From Nitrosomonadales bacterium (GTDB lineage Bacteria; Pseudomonadota; Gammaproteobacteria; Burkholderiales; Gallionellaceae), in NCBI GenBank assembly GCA_016199835.1, contig JACQFX010000048.1, forward strand, positions 35,544 to 99,543: a DNA stretch of 64,000 nucleotides, given 5' to 3'. The notes beneath the pieces are model-generated. The model saw nothing but the letters and a program-made list of their open reading frames with translations, was not told where the DNA came from and ran no database searches. The position numbers and the translations under genes are program-made. Positions 1-12,398 of the stretch are shown in pieces (the first letter of the stretch is position 1; each line of letters begins with the position of its first letter).

Positions 1-599
1 AGTATCTCACTCGCCCCCAGGGCTTTCAGATATGCGTGCTCACTGTCTTTTCCCGTCAGCGCGACAACGTGATAACCGAGTTGCGCCAACATCGCAATGG
101 CGAGACTACCCACGCCGCCCGTCGCGCCAGTGACGATGACCTTGCCCATTCCCGGCGACAGCTCGTTCTGTTCCAGCCTATGTATCGCCAGTGCCGCCGT
201 GAATCCAGCCGTGCCCAAGGCCATCGCCTCGAACAGCGACAAGCCCTGCGGCAACGGCACCACCCAGCCAGCAGGTACGCGCGCGTATTCCGCAAAGCCG
301 CCGTCGTGTGCCACGCCCATGTCGTAACCGGTGACGATCACTGCATCGCCCGGCTTGAAGCGCGCGTCCAGCGAGGACTCCACCACACCCGCCGCATCCA
401 CGCCGCCCACACAGGGAAAGCGCCGGATAACCTTGCCCGCGCCTGTCGCCGCCAGTGCATCCTTGTAATTCACTCCGGAGTAAATAACGCGAATCACCAC
501 CTCGCCCGGATCGAGCTCGTCCAGCGATAATTCAACGAAACGCCCGGATGATTTGCCGTTTTCATCAACAATACGATAGACATGAAATCGGGGGCTCAT
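1..599 (-). CDS. MDR-family NADPH oxidoreductase, YhdH/AcuI type (partial)
   Basis: Read on the minus strand from the ATG at 599, which has an AAGGAG ribosome site about 6 nt upstream; the frame stays open to the window edge, so only about 199 N-terminal residues are seen. The protein begins MSPRFHVYRI. It contains the GroES-like half (SGVNYKDALA, GVDAAGVV) and then the start of the Rossmann half with VTGATGGVGSLA, the NADP-binding glycine motif of zinc-independent medium-chain reductases. YhdH/AcuI proteins reduce acrylyl-CoA or quinone-like substrates with NADPH; the true substrate cannot be told here. The C-terminus lies outside the window. Confidence 0.85.
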   Translation of the reverse strand, partial: MSPRFHVYRIVDENGKSSGRFVELSLDELDPGEVVIRVIYSGVNYKDALAATGAGKVIRRFPCVGGVDAAGVVESSLDARFKPGDAVIVTGYDMGVAHDGGFAEYARVPAGWVVPLPQGLSLFEAMALGTAGFTAALAIHRLEQNELSPGMGKVIVTGATGGVGSLAIAMLAQLGYHVVALTGKDSEHAYLKALGASEI

Positions 600-644
600 G
601 CTTGCTCCTTATTCCATTGCTTAACCCAAAATGGATGCGACACT

Positions 645-714
645 TGTGGGAGCAACCCCCAGGTCGCGACGGGTTTGGCGGCGCACATCTCGCGACCAGG
701 AGGTCGCTCCCACA
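645..714. repeat. REP-like palindrome, family A
   Basis: An imperfect inverted repeat: TGTGGGAGCAACCCCCAGG..TCGCGA on the left and TCGCGACC.GGAGGTCGCTCCCACA on the right. The same core sequence (GGGAGCGACCTCC, TCGCGACC) recurs at 5352-5457. It lies between the convergent-side end of the GGDEF/EAL gene and the start of the oxidoreductase. This is typical of extragenic REP elements mobilised by RAYT proteins. Confidence 0.75.
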
Positions 715-724
715 AAATCCTGCG

Positions 725-3700
725 CTACTCGAACAACCGCCGCGCCAGCGCTTCGAACTCCCCCACCGGCACCGGTTTGCTGAACAAATAACCCTGATAC
801 GCCATGCAGCCATTCTGTTTTAGAAAAGCCAGTTGCGCTTCGGTTTCCACCCCTTCCGCGATCACGTTCAGGCGGAAGTTCTGCGCCATGTCTATGATGG
901 CTTTCACCATGACGGCATCGTTGGGGTCGGTGATGACATCGCGCACAAAACTCTGATCTATCTTGATCTGGTCGAGCGGCAACTGCTTCAGGTAGGCCAG
1001 CGATGAATAGCCGGTACCGAAATCGTCCAGCGACAGGCGCACACCGAGCGCCTTCAGCGCATGCATCTTGACCACCACATCCGCCACATCGCCCAGCACC
1101 ACGCTCTCGGTCAATTCCAGTTTCAGATGCGCGGGGACAATATCATATCGGGCGATCACCGCTTCCAGCCGCTCCACGAAATCGCGCAACCGAAACTGGT
1201 GCGCGCTGACATTGACCGCAAGAACCAGATGACACATCTGTTCATCCTGCTGCCATTCGGCAAGCTGACGGCAGGCGTCCTCGAACACCCAATGCCCGAT
1301 ATCGAGGATCAGTGCACTTTCTTCAGCGACAGGAATGAACTGCAGGGGCGGCACCATGCCGCGCCGGGGATGCATCCAGCGGATCAGCGCCTCCGCCCCA
1401 ATCGGGCGACTGTCGCTGTCCATCTGTATCTGGTAATGCAGTTGCAACTCGTGGTTATGCAATGCGCCACGCAGATCCGTTTCAAGTTCCGCGCGCGCCT
1501 CCACCGCCTGCTGCATCAACGGGTCGAAGAAACGCACCGCATTGCGCCCGGCATCCTTGGCCTGGTACATCGCCATGTCCGCCTGTTTCATCAGGATATC
1601 CACCGACTCCGCATTGCCGCGATACATGCTCACCCCGATGCTGGGCGAACTGCGGAACTCATAGCCCTTGAGCGCATACGGCTCGGACAACACGGCGCGC
1701 ACCTTTTCGGCGATCAGTGCAATTTTTTTCGACGCCTCCTGCATGTTCGCGCCGATTTCCTCAAACAGCACCACGAACTCGTCGCCGCCCAGACGCGCCA
1801 CCGTATCGGTTTCACGCACACACTCGCGGATGCGCCGCCCAACCTCGATCAACATCAGGTCACCATAGTCATGCCCTTGCGTATCGTTCAATATCTTGAA
1901 CTTGTCCATATCGAGGAATAGCAGCGCACCGCAATGATGGCTGCGCGCCGACTGCGACAAAGCCAGATGGAAGCGATCCAGCAGAAAGCGCCGGTTGGGC
2001 AACCCGGTGAGCGCATCGAAAAACGCCAGGCTGCGTATCTCTTCCTCGGCACGCTTGCGCGCGGTGATGTCGCTGAAGATGGCGACGTACTCGGTGACCT
2101 TGCCTTGCTCATTCTTCACTGCACTGATGGTCAGCCACTTCGGATAAATCTCGCCATTCTTGCGCCTGTCCAGAATCTCGCCGGACCAGCCCCCCTCCTC
2201 CAGCAAAGCTCGCCACATCTCCGCATAAAATTCCTTGCTCTGCCGCCCCGAACTGAGCATGCGCGGATTCCTGCCCAGCACCTCCCCGGCGCTGTATCCG
2301 GTAATCTCCTCGAACGCGCGGTTGACGCGCACGATATTGGCCTGTGCATCGGTGATCAGAATACCTTCGTGCGTCTCGAATGTCGCGGCCGCAACGCGCA
2401 TCTTGTCATTGATGACTTTTCGCTCGGTAATGTCGAAAAACGTGACGACCGCGCCCCATTCACCATCCAGCATGGTCGGCCGCGACCAGTAATCAACAGG
2501 AAAAGAACTGCCATCCTTGCGCCAGAACCATTCGTCATCGACATGAACGTTCTCACGCGTTTGCAGGCAACGGTACAGACGGCATTCCGCTGACGGGTAG
2601 TGCGAACCATCCGGACGCGTGTGATGGATCAGGTCGTGCATGTGCCGGCCCAACAGCTCGCCTTCTTCCTGATAACCCAGCAAACGCACCCCGGCGATAT
2701 TGATGAAAGTGCAATTGCCCTGTTTGTCCACCCCATATATCCCCTCGACCACGGAGTTCATCAGGGTGGTGATACGATCCGAGCTTTGCTGCAGGGACTG
2801 CTCGATCATCTCGCGCTCGACGACCTCTTGCTGCAATTCTTCGTTGCTGGCATTCAACTCGCTCGTGCGCTGTTCAATGCGTTCTTCCAGCGTGCGATAG
2901 GACTCATGCAGTTTCCCCGCCATGCGATTGAACGCGCGCGCGAACAACCCCAGTTCGCCGGGAGCGGATACGTCCGCCCGCTTGCCCAGATCGCCATCGG
3001 CCATCTCGTCCGCTGTCTGCGCCAGCATTTCCAGCGGCACGCTGATCTGGCGGCCGAAATAATAGGCGATCAACCCGGCAAGCAGCAGCAATCCCAGCAG
3101 CACCTCCAGCAACAACGTCCGTTGCTGATTGACGGGGACGAACACTTCATCCGCGTCCATCTTTACCATCATGCCCCAATCCAGTTCCGACAAATAACGC
3201 CATGCGGCCACTATCGGCTTGCCGCGATAATCCGTCCGCTCCCCCGCGCCCGACTCGCCCGATACCGCGGCAAACATCTGCACCAGTGTTGACTCTTGTT
3301 GCGCCACGCGGAACTTCATCGCGGCATCCGGGCGGTACCTGAGCGGCAGGGTGTACAGCACCCCATCCCCGTCGCGCTTGGCAAACGCGACCTCGCCACT
3401 CAAGCCCAGTCCGGTCGCATCGGTCGCGACCCGATAGAACAACTCGTTGCCCAACTGCACCGCGAACACGCCCTTGAACTGCCCGTCAACCATGATGGGA
3501 GCGGCGATGAACAACGCCGGAGACTGTGACGGCGCATATTGCTCGTAGCCGGAGATCACCGGCTCCAGCGTCATGCGCGCAGCGCGGAACGCCCAGGCCA
3601 GTTGCGTTTCACGGTAAGGCCCGGCGAGCAGGTTGGTGGCAAAGTCGGCTTCGTGTTTCTGGGTATAGATGATTTCGCCTTGCGGCGTGATCAGGAACAC

Positions 3701-4048
3701 GTCATAGAACAGCCCGGTTTCTTCGACATAGCGCGCAAAATACCGGTGCATTCCGGCGTCTTCCACGGCATATGCCGCATTGCGCCAGCCTGCGGCATAG
3801 GCCTTCTGCATGGTGATGGCCGCACCCATCACCTCAGGCCCGCGCGCGCGTATGCTCACCTCGCGTTCGCGCTCGCCCAGATAGCTCCTGATCTGCACCA
3901 CCTTCTTGTCGGCCAGGCCGGACAGCCTTTCCATCGTTTCAGCCCGCAACGTCGCTTCGTCTCCTTGCAGGTTGAAATAGCTGAACAGCGCCAGCGGCAA
4001 CACGGATACCAGCACGAACAGCAACAGCAGGCGCGTGGCAATCTTCAT
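725..4048 (-). CDS. Membrane sensor diguanylate cyclase/phosphodiesterase (Cache-HAMP-PAS-PAS-GGDEF-EAL)
   Basis: 1107 residues. A transmembrane helix at about 5-24 is followed by a periplasmic Cache-like sensor to about 310, a second helix at 311-331, HAMP at 332-384, a coiled coil, PAS domains at about 425-545 and 550-665, GGDEF at 675-840 and EAL at 855-1107. The cyclase signature GGDEF is intact at 754-758 with an RxxD inhibitory site at 745-748. The phosphodiesterase signature EALIRW starts at 886, with DDFGTGYSS and IAEGVET downstream, so both c-di-GMP activities could be functional. The start codon overlaps the stop of the upstream binding-protein gene by 4 nt (ATGA), implying translational coupling and that the binding protein feeds this sensor. 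Confidence 0.93.
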   Translation of the reverse strand: MKIATRLLLLFVLVSVLPLALFSYFNLQGDEATLRAETMERLSGLADKKVVQIRSYLGEREREVSIRARGPEVMGAAITMQKAYAAGWRNAAYAVEDAGMHRYFARYVEETGLFYDVFLITPQGEIIYTQKHEADFATNLLAGPYRETQLAWAFRAARMTLEPVISGYEQYAPSQSPALFIAAPIMVDGQFKGVFAVQLGNELFYRVATDATGLGLSGEVAFAKRDGDGVLYTLPLRYRPDAAMKFRVAQQESTLVQMFAAVSGESGAGERTDYRGKPIVAAWRYLSELDWGMMVKMDADEVFVPVNQQRTLLLEVLLGLLLLAGLIAYYFGRQISVPLEMLAQTADEMADGDLGKRADVSAPGELGLFARAFNRMAGKLHESYRTLEERIEQRTSELNASNEELQQEVVEREMIEQSLQQSSDRITTLMNSVVEGIYGVDKQGNCTFINIAGVRLLGYQEEGELLGRHMHDLIHHTRPDGSHYPSAECRLYRCLQTRENVHVDDEWFWRKDGSSFPVDYWSRPTMLDGEWGAVVTFFDITERKVINDKMRVAAATFETHEGILITDAQANIVRVNRAFEEITGYSAGEVLGRNPRMLSSGRQSKEFYAEMWRALLEEGGWSGEILDRRKNGEIYPKWLTISAVKNEQGKVTEYVAIFSDITARKRAEEEIRSLAFFDALTGLPNRRFLLDRFHLALSQSARSHHCGALLFLDMDKFKILNDTQGHDYGDLMLIEVGRRIRECVRETDTVARLGGDEFVVLFEEIGANMQEASKKIALIAEKVRAVLSEPYALKGYEFRSSPSIGVSMYRGNAESVDILMKQADMAMYQAKDAGRNAVRFFDPLMQQAVEARAELETDLRGALHNHELQLHYQIQMDSDSRPIGAEALIRWMHPRRGMVPPLQFIPVAEESALILDIGHWVFEDACRQLAEWQQDEQMCHLVLAVNVSAHQFRLRDFVERLEAVIARYDIVPAHLKLELTESVVLGDVADVVVKMHALKALGVRLSLDDFGTGYSSLAYLKQLPLDQIKIDQSFVRDVITDPNDAVMVKAIIDMAQNFRLNVIAEGVETEAQLAFLKQNGCMAYQGYLFSKPVPVGEFEALARRLFE

Positions 4049-5283
4049 GGCGCACCTCCCGTGATCGCGATACGCTCTTCATACGGAATGAAAAATGGAA
4101 ACGGCGCGGGCGCCATGCTGCGGCCGGATTGCCAGACGATATCGAATTGCCCGTCGGCGCGGGCGCGGGCTATGCGCACCTGCTTCCATAGATGCCGCGT
4201 GGCGGCATCTATCGCCACGATGCCCTCCGGCGCAGCCAGCGTCTGCTGTCCCAGAAGGATTTTCAGCGTGGTCATATCCAGCGTCTCCGCCTCGCGCAAG
4301 GCGTTCACCCACAAGCGTACGCCGACGTAGGCCGCCTCCATCGGGTCGTCCAGCACTTTGTCTTGCCCGAAACGATGGCGGAAGCGCGCAATGAATTCAC
4401 GATTCTCGTCGCTATCCACGCTCTGGAAATAATTCCACCCCGCATAATGTCCCGTCATCAAGTCCGGCCCCATCGCCAGCAGCTCCGCTTCGGCGATGCT
4501 GGTGGAAAACACGGGAATGTCTGTAGCGCGGATGCCCGCCTTTTTCAATGCGCTAAAGAAATACTGGTTGCTGTCGCCGTTCAGCGTGTTCACCACGAAA
4601 TCGGGATGTTTTGCCGCGATGTCGCGCACAACGGCATCCAGCTTCTGTTCGCCCAGCGGCACATAGTGTTCCGCCACCGCTTGCCCGCCCTGTGCCTGCA
4701 ACAGCTTTTTGACGATCCGGTTCGCGGTGCGCGGAAAGATGTAATCCGAACCGATGAGGTAAGCGCGCTTGCCGTGATTCTGCAAGGCCCAGGCCACCAT
4801 CGGAATGATTTGCTGGTTGGGTGCCGCGCCGGTGTAGATGATGTCGGGCGATTGCTCGAACCCTTCGTACTGCACCGGGTAGAACAACAGATGATGGTGT
4901 TTTTCAACAACGGGTTTGAGCGCTTTGCGGCAGGCCGAAGTCCAGCAGCCAAATAGTGCCTGCACCTTATCCTGCGTGATGAGTTTTTCGGCCTGCTGCG
5001 CGCAGTAGTTCGCATCCGAGCGACAGTCCGCAACGATCATTTCGATCTGCGCTCCGTCGATCCCGCCCGACTGGTTGGCCTCCTCCACCGCCAGCCGCAC
5101 CGCATCCACCAGCGGCGTTTCGCTCGCCGCCATGGTGCCGGTCAGCGAATGCAGCACACCGATTTTTATATTGGGTTTGGTTTCAATATGGCCGAAAAAC
5201 AGCCATAAAAAATACAGCAGCACCGCCGCCAGCATGGCGGACAGCACCAGATTGACCCTGCCTCCGTTTGGACTGCGCTTCAT
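4045..5283 (-). CDS. Periplasmic ligand-binding protein, UrtA/AmiC-like (Peripla_BP type 1), membrane anchored
   Basis: 412 residues with a single hydrophobic anchor at about 13-30, then a type I periplasmic binding fold beginning IKIGVLHSLTGTMA, typical of the urea/amide/branched-chain amino acid binding family (FGCWTSACRKA and FYPVQYEG resemble UrtA). No permease or ATPase gene is nearby. Instead its stop overlaps the start of the GGDEF/EAL sensor by 4 nt. The inferred role is therefore ligand recognition for signalling rather than transport. The ligand is unknown; urea, short amides or amino acids are the family precedents. Confidence 0.82.
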   Translation of the reverse strand: MKRSPNGGRVNLVLSAMLAAVLLYFLWLFFGHIETKPNIKIGVLHSLTGTMAASETPLVDAVRLAVEEANQSGGIDGAQIEMIVADCRSDANYCAQQAEKLITQDKVQALFGCWTSACRKALKPVVEKHHHLLFYPVQYEGFEQSPDIIYTGAAPNQQIIPMVAWALQNHGKRAYLIGSDYIFPRTANRIVKKLLQAQGGQAVAEHYVPLGEQKLDAVVRDIAAKHPDFVVNTLNGDSNQYFFSALKKAGIRATDIPVFSTSIAEAELLAMGPDLMTGHYAGWNYFQSVDSDENREFIARFRHRFGQDKVLDDPMEAAYVGVRLWVNALREAETLDMTTLKILLGQQTLAAPEGIVAIDAATRHLWKQVRIARARADGQFDIVWQSGRSMAPAPFPFFIPYEERIAITGGAP

Positions 5284-5351
5284 TTTGTTTTCTGTTCGTA
5301 CCGCAGTGGAGGCATTCTACAACGAGTGGCGCAGCGGAGCGCTGCAACCTG

Positions 5352-5457
5352 TTGTGGGAGCAGGTTTATGTGGGAGCGACCTCCCGGTCGCGATAGGTTG
5401 GGAGGGGTTTGTCGAATCGCGACCGGGAGGTCGCTCCCACTGGAGGTTGCTCCCATA
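5352..5457. repeat. REP-like double palindrome, family A
   Basis: Nested inverted repeats between sucB and the binding-protein gene. The inner arms are TGTGGGAGCGACCTCCCGG (from 5369) and CCGGGAGGTCGCTCCCAC (ending 5440). Shorter outer copies of GTGGGAGCA/TGCTCCCA lie at 5353 and about 5449. It is closely related to the element at 645-714. It may also act as a transcript 3' end for sucAB. Confidence 0.8.
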
Positions 5458-5476
5458 ACCCCATCCCGCAAGCCCG

Positions 5477-6668
<1,192 letters not shown>

Positions 6669-6679
<11 letters not shown>

Positions 6680-9533
6680 GGTGTGAGCCTCCGTGTATGA
6701 CCTTGATGTCGATATCGGGGCGGAACGCGGCCTCGATCACATCTTTCTGTTGTTCGTTGTGCAGCGCGAGGTAGCCCGGCGCGGGCGCGGCGGATGAGGG
6801 ACGCAGCGCGTAATCCAGCTTCATGCCGGGACGCAAGTGGCGCAGCAGATAATGCTGGATGCGATGCCACGCGCCTTGATTGCCCGGCTCTTCCTGGCAC
6901 CACACCACTTCCGTGGCATGCGGATACGCGGCGATCTGCGCGCTAAAGTCGTCGTGCGGGAAAGGATAGAGTTGCTCGATGCGGATGATCGCCATGTCAT
7001 GAATCTCCTTGGCGCGCCGCGCCGCAAGCAATTCGTAATATACCTTGCCGCTGCACGCGATGATGCGGCGTACTTTGGCGTTATCCATCTCATCTGCTTC
7101 GGCAATTACCGGATAAAATTTTCCCTGTGTAAATTCGTCCAGCTTTGACGCCGCATCCTTGCTGCGCAACAGGCTCTTGGGAGTGAACACGATGAATGGC
7201 TTGCGCAACGGGCGCAGCATCTGGCGGCGCAGCAGGTGGAACATCTGCGCGGCATTGGAGGGAATGCACACCTGGATGTTGTAGTCGGCGCACAGTTGCA
7301 AATAACGCTCGATGCGGCCGGAAGAGTGCTCCGCGCCCTGCCCCTCGTAGCCATGCGGCAGCAGCATCACCAGCCCGCACAGCCTGCCCCATTTCACTTC
7401 GCCGGAGGCGATAAACTGGTCGATCACTACCTGCGCGCCGTTGGCGAAGTCGCCGAACTGGGCTTCCCACAACACTAGCGTTTTCGGATCGGCAGTGGCA
7501 TAGCCGTATTCGAAACCGAGCACCGCTTCCTCCGACAGCAGCGAATCGATCACCTCGAAATCGGCCTGATCCGCAGCCAGATGCTGCAACGGCGTATAAG
7601 CGCCCGCGTAGCGTTCCTTGCGCTGCTGGTCATGCCATGTGGCGTGGCGATGAAAGAACGTGCCGCGCTGGCTGTCCTGCCCCGAGAGACGCACCGCATA
7701 GCCTTCCGTGAGCAATGTGGCATAGGCGAGATTTTCCGCCATGCCCCAGTCCAGCGGAGCATCTCCGCGCATCATCGCGCTGCGATCTTCGACCACTTTT
7801 TGCACGCGCGAATGCAGGGCAAAATCCTGCGGCACGGTGGTCAGCGGCAGCGCCAGTTGCTGCAAGCGTTCCAGCGGCACGGCGGTATCCACCGCGACGT
7901 TCCACGGTGTATCGCGCTTGAATGGTGTCCAGTCTGCAAGCGGTTTGTTCTTGTCTTGCACCAGTTCGGGCCGGATGGAACTGCGCCCCTCGGCCATCGC
8001 ACTGCGATAGGCGGCGATCATCGCATCCGCTTCCCCGGCCTGAATAACACCTTCATCAAGCAGACGCTGCGCATACAGCGCGCGCGTGCCGGGATGCTGG
8101 CGGATGAAACCATACATGAACGGCTGAGTGACAAGCGGCTCGTCCTGTTCGTTGTGCCCCAGCTTGCGGAAACACACCAGGTCGATCACCACATCCTTCT
8201 GGTGTTGCATGCGGTAGTCCAGCGCAATTTCGGTGACCAGCAACACCGCATCGGGGTCGTCCGCATTCACATGAAAAACCGGCGCATCCACCATCTTCGC
8301 CACATCGCTGCAATAGTTGCTGGAGCGCATGTCACGCGGGTCGGAAACGGTAAAACCGATCTGGTTGTTGACGATGATATGCACCGTGCCGCCAGTGCGA
8401 TAGCCGCGCGTCTGCGACATCGCCAGCGTCTCCATCACCACGCCCTGCCCGGCAAAGGCGGCATCGCCGTGGATCAAAATCGGCAACACCTTCTGCCCTT
8501 CGACATCTTTGAGACGGTGCTGACGCGCGCGCACCGATCCTTCCACCACGGGATCGACGATTTCCAGATGCGAGGGATTAAAAGCCAGCACGACATGCAT
8601 GACTCCACCCGGCGTGGCAACATCGGCGTGAAAACCCTGATGGTATTTCACGTCACCGGAGGTCAGGTGCTTGACGTGGGCTCCCTCGAATTCGGCGAAT
8701 AACATCTTCGGCTGCTTGCCGAGTATGTTCACCAGCACGTTGAGCCGCCCGCGATGCGCCATGCCGATCACCGTCTCCTGCGCACCCTGGCTACCTGCGC
8801 GTTGCAGCAGATGATCGAGCAGCGGAATCAGCGTCTCGCCGCCTTCCAGCGAGAAGCGCTTTTGCCCCACATATTTGGTGTGCAGATAGCGTTCCAGCGT
8901 CTCGGCAGCGGTGAGCCGCTCCAGTATGTGGCGGCGCTGTTCGCCAGAATAATCCTGCACACCGCGCACGCCTTCGAGGCGCTGCTGTATCCAGCGCTTC
9001 TGTGCGATGTCGCTGATGTACATGTATTCCGAACCTATGCTGGCGCAATAAGTCTGGCGCAGCAGTTGCAATATCTCGCGCAAAGTCATGCGCTGCGCCG
9101 CCACCAGGGAGCCGGTCTCGAACGTGACATCCATATCGGCGTCGGTCAAACCGTAGTGGGCGGGATCAAGCTCCGGCATCCGCTGTTTCTCATGGCGCGC
9201 CAGCGGATCAAGATCGGCGATGCGCACACCGAGAAAACGGTGCGCGTTGATAAGCTGCAACACGGCTACCTGTTTGCGTTCCGGCGCTGTGGCGGTTACT
9301 GCGGATCGTTTTGGCAGAGCGGCAAAAGCACGCTGTATCGGACTATGCGCGACCTCGTGCGCCGCGCCGGTTGTGGCTTGCAGGGCATCGAAATAGTTGC
9401 GCCACGCGGCGAGAACGGATGCCGGGTCGGCGAGGTAGTCCTCATACAGCCCTTCGATGAACACGTCGTTCATCCCGAACAACAGGGACGTGTCGCGCAT
9501 GGCCTGCATGTAGTTTTTTACCGGGATGTCCAT
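6669..9533 (-). CDS. sucA: 2-oxoglutarate dehydrogenase E1 component
   Basis: 954 residues, the normal length for the thiamine-diphosphate E1 of the proteobacterial complex. The N-terminal helix ([16 protein letters not shown]) binds E2. Further on come [28 protein letters not shown] (TPP/Mg site) and the transketolase-like half with [16 protein letters not shown], followed by [18 protein letters not shown]. It decarboxylates 2-oxoglutarate and passes succinyl to SucB. It is translationally coupled to sucB. Its presence means the oxidative cycle can run through succinyl-CoA. Confidence 0.96.
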
Positions 9534-9613
9534 GAGCTGTGCTTTCTGGATTAAACCGTAAAATGGGGCTCGCCACGGAGGAGCTTTGAATTACACAGAT
9601 ATGAGAGCGGGAG

Positions 9614-9848
9614 TTATATCACCTCAAAAGCCAGCTGCATTGATTCGGCCACCGCTCAAAGGCGCTTATCCCGTGTCCAGAGTTGCGCGGCTCTCCATCC
9701 AGCACAACCGCAGCAAGTAAATGGGCATCAACATAGCCGATACCGCGTCCCATCAATCCGTGTTTCTCGATAAAAAATAACACTTCGGCATCGGTGGCAT
9801 ATTGCACGGCAGATGATCGATCCAGACCGAGCTGTCGATCAGAATCAT
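9614..9848 (-). pseudogene. Degenerate VapC-type PIN-domain toxin
   Basis: The start (ATG at 9848, reading MILIDSSVWIDHLP) overlaps the vapB stop by 4 nt, as in intact vapBC. The sequence then jumps out of frame to ATDAEVLFFIEKHGLMGRGIGYVDAHLLAA, the C-terminal half of a VapC, so roughly 50 codons of the middle are deleted. A second frame change gives QLWTRDKRL followed by an in-frame stop and then AVAESMQLAFEV. At least one deletion, two frame changes and one stop separate it from a working PIN nuclease. The first catalytic Asp region is retained, but the acidic residues in the missing middle are lost. Confidence 0.85.
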
Positions 9849-10054
9849 GCCGGATCGGACTGATGCCTGGGAACGGGCTGCAATTGCGGCTCGCTGCCGC
9901 CCAGACGCGCCAGATGCCGGGCGCTCTCCCGTTCGATCAATGCCCTGAGTCCTTCCTGCACCAGCGCGGCTTTTTCCTTCAGCCCGCTAACGCGTTGCGC
10001 CTTGGCGAAAAGCTCGTCTTCAATAGTCAGCGTGGCTCTCATAAACTTAAACAC
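9845..10054 (-). CDS. VapB-family antitoxin, orphaned
   Basis: At most 69 residues. The family-typical start is MRATLTIEDELFAKAQ at ATG 10042; an upstream GTG at 10054 adds four residues, and a GGAGGT sequence lies just before both. The short protein has the ribbon-helix-helix-type N-terminus and the characteristic tail LARLGGSEPQLQPVPR of VapB partners of PIN toxins. The reading frame is intact, although the overlapping vapC is a pseudogene. It lies between gltA and sucA, interrupting an otherwise standard TCA cluster. Confidence 0.82.
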   Translation of the reverse strand: MFKFMRATLTIEDELFAKAQRVSGLKEKAALVQEGLRALIERESARHLARLGGSEPQLQPVPRHQSDPA

Positions 10055-10069
10055 TGCACCTCCATTACT

Positions 10070-11362
<1,293 letters not shown>

Positions 11363-11375
11363 ATTATTTCCCCGT

Positions 11376-11648
11376 CTAGTTATCAGCTCGATTAAGCAAC
11401 CCGATCACGGTACGACACTCTTCCTGCGGCTCAACCTTGCCCGTGATCATATCCCACAGCACCGTATCCGGCGCATCCAGCAAGGTATCGAACACCACCC
11501 GCTGCCCCGCATCCAGCTCCGCATAATGCTGTTCGACGAATCGCCCCAGCACGATGTCCAATTCCAGCAAACCGCGACGGCAACGCCAGCGCACACGTTC
11601 AAGATTCTTGTTATCCAACAGCAGCCCCCGCGAATTCTCAGCAAACAT
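11376..11648 (-). CDS. sdhE: Succinate dehydrogenase flavinylation factor
   Basis: About 90 residues from the ATG at 11648; a GTG two codons upstream (11654) is an alternative. It contains the RGxxE-type motif RRGLLELD and the small helical fold of SdhE/YgfY, with the conserved C-terminal [11 protein letters not shown] segment. SdhE assists covalent FAD attachment to SdhA. It is placed between sdhB and gltA, as in other betaproteobacteria. Confidence 0.88.
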   Translation of the reverse strand: MFAENSRGLLLDNKNLERVRWRCRRGLLELDIVLGRFVEQHYAELDAGQRVVFDTLLDAPDTVLWDMITGKVEPQEECRTVIGLLNRADN

Positions 11649-11675
11649 GGTCACGCCTTCAAGTGCAGCCAGCTC

Positions 11676-12371
11676 CTACACTATCCGTTTCACCATCAGG
11701 TTCTTGATTTTGCCTATCGCCTCGGTCGGATTCAGTTCTTTAGGGCACACATCAACACAGTTCATGATGGTGTGGCAGCGGAACAGGCGGTAGGGGTCTT
11801 CCAGATTGTCCAGGCGTTCGGCGGTCACCTGGTCGCGGCTGTCGGCGATGAAGCGGTAGGCTTGCAGCAATCCGGCTGGGCCGACGAACTTGTCCGGATT
11901 CCACCAGAACGAGGGACAGGACGTGCTGCAACACGCGCACAGGATGCACTCGTACAGGCCATCCAGCTCCTTGCGCTCATGCGGTGATTGCAGGCGCTCG
12001 GTCTCCGGCGGCGGATCGTTATTGACCAGATAGGGTTTGATCGAATGGTATTGCTTGAAGAACTGCGTCATATCCACGATCAGGTCGCGGATCACCGGCA
12101 ATCCCGGCAAGGGGCGCAGCTCGATGGGCTGCTTGAGCGAAGACAGCGGTGTAATGCAGGCCAGCCCGTTGCGCCCGTTGATATTCATCGCGTCCGAGCC
12201 GCATACACCTTCGCGGCAGGAGCGACGAAAACCCAGGCTGTCGTCCTGCTGCTTGAGCAGCACCAGCGCATCCAGCAGCATGGCGTCGCCCGCCTCCAGC
12301 TCCAGATCATAATCCTGCATCGCAGGCTGGGAGCCGGTTTCCGGGTTATAACGATAAATACAAAATTTCAT
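11676..12371 (-). CDS. sdhB: Succinate dehydrogenase iron-sulfur subunit
   Basis: 231 residues with three Fe-S cluster motifs: the [2Fe-2S] set CREGVCGSD (C52, C57) and C72, the [4Fe-4S] set CILCACCSTSCP (142-152), and the [3Fe-4S] set CHTIMNCVDVCP (199-209). It carries electrons from the FAD of SdhA to the quinone site of SdhCD. It follows sdhA by 27 nt. Confidence 0.96.
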   Translation of the reverse strand: MKFCIYRYNPETGSQPAMQDYDLELEAGDAMLLDALVLLKQQDDSLGFRRSCREGVCGSDAMNINGRNGLACITPLSSLKQPIELRPLPGLPVIRDLIVDMTQFFKQYHSIKPYLVNNDPPPETERLQSPHERKELDGLYECILCACCSTSCPSFWWNPDKFVGPAGLLQAYRFIADSRDQVTAERLDNLEDPYRLFRCHTIMNCVDVCPKELNPTEAIGKIKNLMVKRIV

Positions 12372-12398
12372 GATTGTTCCTAAGCTGGTTCTGGTGGC

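Noticed and set aside
4045..5283. Calling the binding protein UrtA of a urea transporter
   Set aside because: No urtBCDE or urease genes are nearby and it is coupled to a signalling gene instead.
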